A stretch of 64,000 bases of DNA. It comes from Bisporella sp. PMI_857. Its lineage: Eukaryota; Ascomycota; Leotiomycetes; Helotiales; Helotiaceae. The stretch lies in the NCBI GenBank assembly GCA_021307315.1, contig JAJSPD010000054.1, positions 278,063-342,062 on the forward strand, in the 5' to 3' direction. Position numbers and translations under genes: made by a program. The notes under the pieces are model-generated. The model was not told where the DNA came from. It made no database searches and saw nothing but the letters and a program-made list of their open reading frames with translations. This document shows positions 55,321 to 64,000 of this stretch, piece after piece (positions within the stretch are counted from its first letter, which is position 1; each line of letters opens with the position of its first letter).

Positions 55321-57169
55321 CTGACATTGAATAGGCATGGGGTCTTATGAGTATATGATTCATCTGTATAATACTGAAATGCGCTGGGTGGAGAAACAGT
55401 ATGGAATACTAAAGTTAATTACCATTCTTTGTGAGAGGTTTAAATAGATGGCGCGATGTTTACATTTGCCATTGTGTTTCAGAAGATCTGATTGGGGCCT
55501 GTAAACTTCCGGAACTTAGATGTCTATACACAAATCATGATTGGAAGCGCACTATTTCACTAGGCCGCATTAGACAATGGTGATTGTTCCACCTCAAGTA
55601 GATAGTTGCCACGCCTTAGGTTTGGCCACGTCATTACCATCTCAACACATGATATTCACAGGGTTTTTCAATCCAATGTTGGCATAACCAGCCAAGAGGA
55701 CAAATAAAACGCAACAGACTACAACATTGTGTAACCGAAATGACCCTCTGTTGCTACTTGCAACACATGTTCCTGTTGTGTCTACTTTTGGCTTGAAAGG
55801 AATTCTGAAAAGAAATCGACTTTCCCTTGTAACTACATGGCCGCTACAATCGAAGCTAATATTCTTGAGGTTTCATTTGCCAAGCAACACTATAACTGTG
55901 ATACTGAAACTGTGGGAGCTATATAAAAGATAGAAAGCGACTAGCAAGGAAAGTTAATTTCAGAATATTTCAAGATTGAAAACTCGAGTTTAGACATCCC
56001 TTTCTAGTATCTATTTGTTGATTATAAATCTTTCCACGGCTTCGAACGGTGAACGTGAGATCAGAGATTGAAGACTTTATGACTCGTGATTGGAGATTTA
56101 TTTAATTACTAAGAATACAATTCCGCTTCTTTTCACCCACAATTTCGCCATATTCCTAAATCGCTGCCGTCTAAAATATGTTGCCTGAAACAACTACTAT
56201 TCTGCCACACAGTGGTGGTCACAATTGAACAGCCATAATAGTCACCAGACCTTTCAGAAATCGCGAAGAACCAACTCAAATAGGTTTTATATAATCCGCT
56301 TCGAGAGCCCGAACTGGGACTTCAATTACTCCTCCTCCATCCTCTATACCGTAGTACTATTAATCGATTTCATACTGCAACTACTAACAAGGCAATTGAA
56401 ACCAATTGTACGCGATGTGTGCAATTAATTATTTGATTTAGAAATGTAGGAATCTTGTTTTCGATAAGATTTTCTATATTGGTAAAACTTTTCTGAATCT
56501 GTTGCTACCAATCAAATTAAGGCTCGGAGGAAATACCAATTGCTTCAACATATAATAGAAAGAACAAAGATAAAATGTAAGCAAGAAATCAAAGTAGTAA
56601 ATCAACAAAATAATAACAAAATATGTAAATACAGCACAATATGTGTTTGTATCAATACCTGTAGAATAGATTAGCTACTGAATGGGGGTTTATCAACATC
56701 ACATTCAACCCAACAGGCACCTACGTAGTTATTACGTGGTGTTGCCGCGGGTAGGGTGATCCCACAATATGTAACAGTAATAAATATATACAACCAGAAT
56801 GGCAAAATGCATTTTAAAGCAAAAGTATTTTAATAAAATTAAGTATTTTTTATCTTTAATTAGTCAAGATTTCTAAAATATATACCTGGCTAAAAAGCTG
56901 AATGCCTTAAAAGACATTTAGCGAGTAGAGTGTTGTATGGATATAGTGTAATAAAGCCAGATATTAGTTATTTGAAGAATCCATCCCTTTTTCATTTGTA
57001 ATTTAATTTATAACTGTATATACATCAACCAGTCAAGTATATTGCTAAACACGATTAAACAAAACTGTTAACGAAATATTTTCTATTGTACATACTGTTT
57101 TGGTATGCCTTTTACTGATTGGTAGAAGTAATAACTCTCGGCAGAATACCAATGGCGCCTAATTAGCGG

Positions 57170-57352
57170 TGATTGTTATATTATGTCACTACGCAAGGTG
57201 TTTTATTCTGTAGAATTCAAAAGTTCTATCGACTAGGCCGGGTTTTATATAGACTTAGGAGACTCGGAAGAATATGCTATATACTAACTTATACAAAACG
57301 GAAACTAACGGAGCTTGCTTCTAAGTCCTTTCTTCTCGAAGTTGTCTCTTGC
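57170..57352 (+). pseudogene. Possible Ty1/copia reverse-transcriptase fragment
   Basis: About 60 codons read like the RT palm segment VYRLRRALYGLKQSPRxW of copia elements: KFYRLGRVLYRLRRLGRICY, followed by KLTELASKSFLLEVVSC. No continuation is recognisable on either side, so this would be an old, decayed fragment. Confidence 0.4.
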
Positions 57353-57675
57353 TAAAATGTAGGAAGAACTGACAATACAGACAAGAATAGCCCAGACTAC
57401 GGCGGTTGGCTTGAGCCATCAATAGTCTGAAATTATGTTCAACAGCAACTTCTCAAGATATACGACCAACTTTCAGGAAGTCAGCTAGGTGGTGGAAATC
57501 GCTTCTTGTTAAGAGCACTAAAATTTTAAATGGTTTGCATATTATAGTACACGGTGCTTAGAGCATAAACCTGCAAGTGTAAAAATAAAACGTATTGTAA
57601 ACCGAGATGCGATTTTTGAAACACAGCCACTTTTTCTTATATGCGATGCTATATTAACTCCAGACTAGAGAGGCA

Positions 57676-57706
57676 GCCCAGTTCTCCTCAGTCTGTGGTC
57701 GTATGT
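57676..57706. repeat. 31-bp dispersed repeat, copy 2
   Basis: Matches 47275-47305 with two C/T differences. Confidence 0.6.
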
Positions 57707-58311
57707 ATTAGCCGAACATTTTTTTTTTGGATGTTATAACTGATATTTTGAGAAGTAGTAGCCATAAGTCGGTAATTCCTGTGGCTAGTAAGCGTTGATC
57801 CTGTGACCGAGATGCGGCTTTCTGGAGAACTTCAGAAGCATACTCGCCTGATTAGTGCTCCATCCTGGGACTTATGTTCAGAATATGGGAACCTTAATTA
57901 CCTTGGACAAACTAGATTTTTGTACTGATATCTTAAGTTTCAAAACTACTAGTATTTATAATAGCTGCTTCCGATTAGGTTGAGACTGAGGCGATTGCAC
58001 TAGAGTAGAGGGAGAATAATTTATTTTACACCGATGTCAGAACTGTAGGACTTGCTCGGATGGTAAAAATAGATTATTAGGGTTTCACGAGGAAAATATC
58101 CCTATAGAAAGCTTAACAAGCTTATGGAATTACATGAAAAACGACTTATATATCATAGACTTACGAAGAAAATCGGATTAACTTAAAAACATATGAAAGC
58201 AATGTCCACCGCCAAAAACTGTCTGTGTAACTTACCCACCTCTTGCTCAACACAATTTCACAAGGCGATATCCTATCAGCTATTACCAGTGATCAAATGT
58301 TTAATCTCAAC

Positions 58312-59493
58312 TCATGCCTGGAATTCGCGCTTGTGCATCACCGGATTACCAGGAAGGGAAGTGAGCCCTAGATGATTTGTTAGATTGGGTGCTATGATAA
58401 AATACTTGTGAGCTTACATCCTTCTGTAGACTCTCCGACATTGTCCTTAACGGCACAAGCGTTCATCTGAGCAACAGTTTGCGACTTAAGTGGATTGCCA
58501 TTCCCGCAAGCGTCAAACATGCAGGTGGAGTCCATGGCTTTCTGGAGAGAGTCTCCCTTCCAGCCAAAGATGTAATCGGCATGACTAGAGTAGCCCTTGC
58601 TATCTCCAGTGCTCCAAACGAATGGCTGTGACCCATCCGTGGGCCACAGAGACTTGTCGTTAAACTGTCTCGTGTCCCACAGAGTCTCATAGGCGACTTG
58701 GGGCATGCGAACGGGATGCGAGGCTGGACAAGGTCCAGCAGGTGCAAAACCACTGTCTTTTGCGGTATCATACATGTGATCTTGGTGGTTGGGGCTATCA
58801 AGGTTCTTGCCATCCCAGCATCTGGTAATTATTAGCGAGTATGGAGTGAAGGAGAAGGATTACTAACGCTGGGAAGTGGTGCACGGCCATAATGCCAGCT
58901 GGGCATGGTGCTGTTGGGAATTCAACAGTCTCAGGGAATCTAGTCAATTTTGTTTGTAGGCAAGTGTAGCGGAGACCTGGCACTGCTTTGTCTTTCGAAT
59001 TAATCATTGGGCTGCCAACCGTCATGCGGAAACCCTGAGGTGGTTAATTGATTATAAGCGCACTAATTGGTAGACTTACAGGCTTAAAAGCCGTGATCTT
59101 GTCCTTGCCATTTGTATTGAAATCCACTTGCGTATAATAGACGGTCATTCCACCCTTGATGTTATCACCCTCCAGCTGAGCATTGGGGTAAATTGGGACA
59201 CGCTTGTATGTTCCGTTACGAGCTTTAAAGTATAATACCGCAGTCCAATAGTTGGAAAAGTCCTCGGAAAAGAAGCATGTTGTGCAAGTACCTTTATTGC
59301 CAATATCCATTCCCGAAGAGTTCATGGTTGGTGCAAAAACATTTCCACCTACAATTTGGTGCACATGTGCAGAAGGGACTCTGCCAGGCTCAACGAGGGG
59401 ATCGATGCGCTGGATACTCAGAGTTGAACATCCAAATCGGAGGCCAGCCTGTGAAGGCGCAACAAGCGCAAGAGCAATAATTAGCCACTTCAT
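58312..59493 (-). CDS. Secreted DUF1996 protein
   Basis: Four exons, 59493-59080, 59034-58868, 58821-58418 and 58367-58312, encode 346 residues. A signal peptide (MKWLIIALALVAPSQA) precedes the DUF1996 domain: LRFGCSTLSIQRIDPLVEPG, SAHVHQIVGGNVF, TCTTCFFSEDFSNYWTAVLYF, ALRMTVG-type GFRMTVGSP, CPAGIMAVHHFPACWDGKNLDSPNHQDHM, GPCPASHPVRMPQVAYETLWDT, HADYIFGWKGDSLQKAMDSTC, ending CKVKDNV-type and GWLTSLPGNP. Conserved Cys and His in HVHQIVG and HHFPACWDG are family features. DUF1996 proteins are secreted or wall-associated in fungi and mostly uncharacterised; some are induced on plant material. A TATA-like TTTTATAAA lies just upstream. It sits alone between AT-rich blocks. Confidence 0.92.
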
Positions 59494-61189
59494 TTTTTTT
59501 AAAGATAACCCTGTGAATAATTCTAGCCAAGATGGAGATTTATAAAAGCAGAAAGTGGCGCTGGCGCACTTGTGTATAAAACTTAAATTTTCCGTCCTCT
59601 GTTATGAGTATATGTTTATATGCCGTGCAAAACTTGCCGTTTCCAGGATATATATTAATGAAACACTTTATCGTTTTTTCCAAACTCGCCAGCCAGAGAC
59701 ATTCACTCTTCAAAGCTTACCCCGCATTACTCTAATTACCCATAAATATATGTGTGGGTTCCTTTACAATCCAGCGCGCCATACTTAGATGCTGGAGCTG
59801 CCGGTCTAGTTTGATAGGTTAGCATATTGGTGATGGCGTCAATCCTCTCATATCTCCTTGAAAATAAGGAGGCTATTTATCTGCCGGAGTAGTATCGCTT
59901 GAGAATTTAGAAAGATAAGAGCATCTGATCAAGCAGCGAGTAGTATTCACATTTGGAAATACTCTTAACTCGGTCTACCTTTATGATAAATTTCAGAACA
60001 AGAACCTCCTGGCATAGGAAGTATCACATTCCCGACACCTTTGTGCGATCTCCCTGTGTGAGGGAGAAATTGGTAGATCAGAGGATAAGCGGAGATATGA
60101 AGCTTAACGTATTATTTATATACCGTCTATGATGTATGCACTAAAACTATATGCTCAATTTGGGTACATTCACCAATTCACAGAGGTTGAGACTTCAATA
60201 TTTCTGAAATATCGCCTTTGGAGAGAGAGTCCCACAATTTCTCGATTGGCAAAATTATTTCCCGTCTTAATATTGAGCTTGATCCTATAATGACAATCGC
60301 ATAAAGCCTTCGTAGCTGCTAGCCATTCATTCACGGATGTCCTGTGTCGGGATGCCTATCACCGTGCAAAAGGCGTAGTAGCTATTGACTACGCTCTTGC
60401 AGTGGTGGTTTTGGTTCCTGGATTGAGGTTCTAAGCTACGGTATACAGAGTGTAGATGTGACCCACAATTCATGTGCCCCAGTGGTTTACGTGACTTATT
60501 TACATGTGTACCAACACTTGGTCTTGCCATTTAATGGAACAGACTTTATTTTCCGCTCTTGACTCTAGCCTCATCAGCCAAAACAAGGAGTATAATATCT
60601 TCGACAGTTCGCTACGTTCACTCACAACAGATTGTACAGTGAATATATTTACGTAATATAAACCTGAGATTCGGATATCCATATTCTTAAGTGGAAAGCC
60701 AAATATCTATAACTGGCAACTTAGAACTTGTTTCATCGCCAAAGAACCTAGTGGAATACAGTCTATAGGCCACGGCTCCATCTCCTGTTTGTTAGTACAA
60801 AATATCTAGCGTATAGCTCAATCTGAATTCTTTATCTATGGAGCCGGCCGCAGAGGAGAAAGAAGGGCCAAGTATAAAACACATGTCGGTCTTCCAATGC
60901 AGCCGGCGCCAGGAAGGCCAGAGGGAGGGGATCCAAAATCAGAATACTTAGCCCCGAAATGAGAGGGCTCTATCTCGAACGTCCGTGTTCTCTGTATAGG
61001 TACTGACCGGTTCTTAGAACATTCCTGTTTCAACAATCACCTATTCAGTATTTACTCCTAACTTCATCGACGCCTCAAAAGTCTTGGTCACATCATCTCA
61101 TATATTCCTCCTTCAGCCCGGATAAGTTGTTAACATTGAGCAGTGATACTAGATAAAGCAGTTTATTGTAGTCTAATCTACCTGCAGAT
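59494..61189. other. AT-rich gene-poor interval
   Basis: No supported gene. A GC-richer patch at about 60841-60935 (containing GCCGGCGCCAGGAAGGCC) resembles the GC-rich block at 62541 and may be an LTR fragment. Confidence 0.45.
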
Positions 61190-61359
61190 TGTCAGGAATA
61201 GGCTTACGTAAGTAGGCCAAGGAGCTAGAAATCATTTCCCAGAACTGTAGATAATATCATCATCTGAAAACGCTCATACAAGCCTGTATTTCCATCACCG
61301 TGATACCCTCACAGATCCTCTAACTGACTCCTCTTGACTAATAAACCCTATTTCTGACA
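61190..61359. mobile_element. Solo LTR-like insertion, copy 2 (170 bp)
   Basis: The element starts TGTCAGGAATAGG and ends CCTATTTCTGACA, an inverted match of 12 in 13. The flanking 5-bp direct repeat CAGAT (61185-61189 and 61360-61364) is perfect. It shares a block near its start and its 3' part with the copy at 5157-5334. Confidence 0.75.
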
Positions 61360-61363
61360 CAGA

Positions 61364-61565
61364 TGTCAGGAATAGGAGATCACATGACTCGAGTGGGCCG
61401 ACTATCCTCCGGCTACTGGCCGAGGAGGCACCTATATTACAAAGGATCCTCACTTTTCTTTTGATTCTCTAAGGATTAGCCATATTGCTATTGTATCTAG
61501 CCTGTTGAATACTATTATTGTTCTGTTGCTCTCAAGACTATATCACATCGTTTCTGAACCTCACA
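61364..61565 (+). mobile_element. Possible second LTR, with a primer-site-like sequence after it
   Basis: TGTCAGGAATAGG recurs at 61364, directly at the right edge of the preceding insertion, followed by unrelated sequence with a TATA-like CCTATATTAC. A CA end at about 61565 is followed by TCTTGGTAGCCAGTC; TGGTAGC is complementary to the 3' end of initiator tRNA-Met, as used for priming in many LTR elements. The extent is a guess. Confidence 0.4.
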
Positions 61566-62954
61566 TCTTGGTAGCCAGTCTCCTATATTTCTACCTCAAC
61601 GCCCCACCAAATACTTAGTCAAAAGAAAGGCGAACTTGAGACAAAATTCTTCCACCAACACGTAACTACCACTTAAGTCAGACTCAACTCTTTTTCTCGC
61701 CGGTTCCGTTTTAGTGTTTGGACATGAGCAGCAGCTGCTTTAACCTGAGCCGAGGGTGAGCATTCCTGTCACGGCCTGAGCTCGGCCTGAGCAAACTGAG
61801 CACACGGTAAAGTCAGCCTGAACATGCACTGGGCGGCCATTTTAGCTCCCAAAAGGCTTGTTTTGGCTCCACTGATGCTCGGTTACACTTTCCTCATTTT
61901 GTTTACAAGCACAGATCCCATTTTGGGCTCCTTTTCAACCGAAATTCCCTAGAGCCATTTTCAGATCCACATTCGCTTATATACACGTGATAAGTAGGTC
62001 AGCTTCATCATTCAATAACGTCTTATTAATATCCATAAGGGCGATTTCATATAATACGATTTCTGTGGCATTTAATTCACTCCTTTTTGTTTTTGGATAT
62101 GCTATATTTTCCCCGCGTGTTTCTTTTCTCTTTCTGCTAGTTTTTGTTCTGCTTGTAGAAGGCAAAGGGCTAAGGTGCCCTGACTGTAACAACACAAGGA
62201 ATCACGGGCTAGAATAGAGGCATATAGGAGTGCGTACAATAGGCTGATAGTGACTGCTTTATAGGTGTCACAGGATAGACTCATGTGGTGGGATCATTGG
62301 CTGGATAAGCGAGCACGCCAAGGATGGCCAAGGAGCTGGTATTTAGGAGAACAGATCAATTGTAAATTACCTGTTTTTCAAGCGTGTATATATACAAAAA
62401 TATTACTTCGCTATTTAAAAACTGTTAACAATTAATTAGCTGTTTACTGCACTACTAAGTACTTTTCGTAATAGTTATAAGCTTAGTTTTGTTATTAAAA
62501 CATTTTTACTGCGTATATTAAAAACTTTTAAAAGCAAAACTGTCAGGCGCCAGGATGTCACGTGCTGAGGGGCAATGAAGGGGGCTCGGTAAAGGCACTG
62601 AGACTTGGCATGTATGGGCACGTAAGGAGCCGCCAGGGGTTCGGAGGGTATAAGTAAAAGACTCGGGACGTAGTAGAAAAGGTAGAGATTAGTCTTTGTT
62701 TAATATAAATTGATTTGTGCCACACTACTTCAGCACTTTACATTTTAATTTTTTTCAACGAAGTATAGTTCGGCACGAGTCAAAAAAGTATTATACTCGA
62801 AACGCTACGAAGGACGCGGCCAAAAGTAATGAGAATACGCTAAACAGCCACATTGCGCCACGAAGCTTGGCATTCTCTCCCACCTATTTTTATATGACAA
62901 CAAATGCAAACGCCTTGAATTCAATGCACTCTCTGTGGATTGCGTACCCTTCCA
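61566..62954. other. AT-rich interval with LTR-like fragments
   Basis: No supported gene. At about 62262 TGTCACAGGATAG and at 62333 GCCAAGGAGCT echo the LTR-like copies. At 62541 a GC-rich patch beginning TGTCAGGCGCCAGG, ending near 62722 at GTGCCACA, looks like another LTR in AT-rich surroundings. Confidence 0.4.
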
Positions 62955-63660
62955 TTGCGTCCTTCCTTATATTCATTACCACCTCCTAATCGTATGACTT
63001 CTTGAATATGTATAAGGATCCTTTCTATCCACTTTTGAATCAAATCTTAAGGCAACTTTTCCCAACAATCTATCCAATCTTCTTTCAGTTGTTTCGTACT
63101 TGTTGCTATTTTTATCTCTGTTGTTCTTTTTTTCATCCAAGCTTAAGCACATTTAATAGCGTTCAAATCAAGAGAATTTAATAGCCAAAAAAGCTTCAAT
63201 ATTTGCCAGAAATTGTAAACTTGAGACTGATAATAATGTGCGTGAAAAGCTGCGTTATTTTTTTGTACAATAGTACCTGGCCGCTCAAGTAAACGTTCTT
63301 TTGCAAAAGGAAGTAGTTTTGCATGCAAAATCTTTTTTTGATATCTGTACTAATTAATGCTTCCTTTGCCATCTCGTACGAGCTTTTTTGTTGCTTTTGT
63401 GAATTTCCATTGTGGCTTTCTTTCTTTTGCGTTGCGAGTAATATAAACACGTCGCATTGCTGTTTCCAATTCCTATTTTTGTTTCTTTTAGAGCTTAAAA
63501 ACTTCATTCTTTTTGTTTAGCTATATTTTTGCTTGTTTTTTTCTTTGTTTGTTTCATTTTCTCAAATATAACAAGGCCCTTTTTTATCGTATGTAAAACA
63601 ACCCTAAAAACATAAACTTTTTGAACCTTTTCCAACGCCGACGAATACAATAATTGTTAT
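62955..63660 (-). pseudogene. RIP-damaged Tc1/mariner-type transposase
   Basis: Read on the reverse strand, the DDE-type transposase common in Leotiomycetes is recognisable: RDGKGSIN, LLPFAKERLLERPGTIVQ, FHAHYYQSQVYNFWQI, NSLDLNAIK, AWMKKRTTE, LKEDWIDCWEKLP, KWIERILIHIQEVIRLGGGN and EYKEGR. At least three stops interrupt it where Trp or Gln are expected, for example at 63350-63352 (TGG to TAG) and 63143-63145 (TGG to TAA). These are the changes RIP produces. The first part, upstream of about 63500, is increasingly unreadable. Confidence 0.8.
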
Positions 63661-64000
63661 ATGCTTTTTTAAGCTGTTTTCCAAACGCGTCGTTTGCCTT
63701 TATAAGCTTCTTTTACTACGCTTGTTTCGTTTGACTAAATCACGTTTTTCCAATTTTCAAAAGTCCAATTTTGATGATTAAAACACTATTTCAAACGGCT
63801 TTAGCTTTGTTTTGTTATTAAAGCCTAGTTTTCGTAGTAGGTTTAACTGATCGATAAGAATTCCGAGCAAAGATTCGATGAATTGTACAACGAGAAACGC
63901 GTTTCGCAGGAAAAAAGCTTATAGCTATTTAAGCAGTTGAGTAAACTCGAGTTGTTGAATTTTGAAAAGAATATTCTTTACTGTATCTTCAACTTCAATA
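63661..64000. other. AT-rich window end
   Basis: Probably the remaining 5' part of the same degraded transposon; nothing certain can be read. Confidence 0.4.

Larger units (their letters stand above)
55321..58311. other. AT-rich gene-poor interval with repeat relics
   Basis: About 3 kb of strongly AT-rich sequence. A possible copia reverse-transcriptase fragment (57170-57352) and the second copy of a 31-bp repeat (57676-57706) are the only things I can identify. The composition fits RIP-affected repeats. Confidence 0.55.

Noticed and set aside
62717..62989. Forward 90-residue open stretch
   Set aside because: It is partly the antisense of the Tc1/mariner transposase C-terminus, and starts in an LTR-like patch.
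1..64000. CRISPR arrays or bacterial-type operons
   Set aside because: No regularly spaced direct repeats were seen, and the introns and gene families show a eukaryotic nuclear genome.

Overview
The window is nuclear DNA of a filamentous ascomycete (Pezizomycotina). The signs are short introns of about 48-100 nt with GTRNGT donors, CTAAC/CTAAT branch points and YAG acceptors, plus fungal-only families: Zn2Cys6 regulator, Ypi1, DUF1996, fungal CorA-like proteins and GPI-anchored Cys-rich proteins. The protein sequences look most like Leotiomycetes (Helotiales). That placement comes from recalled resemblance, not from a search. Stop codons of the G-to-A / C-to-T type inside transposon relics suggest repeat-induced point mutation (RIP).

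Layout. 0.5-7.7 kb: an F-box-like protein, a decayed beta-lactamase-like gene, a 178-bp solo LTR-like insertion, a tRNA-Lys(CUU) interrupted in its T loop by a 50-nt GT-AG intron-like sequence, and a five-exon methyltransferase-like gene. 8.5-14.5 kb: a Ypi1 phosphatase-1 regulator, a Cys-rich GPI protein and a large unknown membrane protein. 15.2-39.3 kb is a housekeeping block: alkyltransferase-like protein, ataxin-2/Pbp1, Bud6, a SnoaL-like protein, Rfc5, Rex3, a DUF676 lipase with a 9-nt microexon, prohibitin-1 and QCR8 sharing a 224-bp divergent promoter, Nhp2, and an unknown protein. 40.4-46.2 kb: an MFS sugar transporter, a DUF1479 dioxygenase-like protein and a Zn2Cys6 regulator, packed like a small catabolic cluster. 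46.2-59.5 kb is accessory: a 426-bp element with perfect 16-bp inverted termini, a small three-exon protein, a CorA-like protein, a kinase-vWA fusion and a secreted DUF1996 protein. 55.3-58.3 and 59.5-64 kb are AT-rich and gene-poor, with LTR fragments, a possible copia relic and a RIP-damaged Tc1/mariner-type transposase.

Most gene models were assembled by eye from splice signals and checked for reading phase. Exon boundaries quoted here are inferences from sequence, without transcript data. The strongest novelty candidate is the tRNA-Lys gene whose T-loop insertion has every hallmark of a spliceosomal intron and splits the internal B-box promoter.
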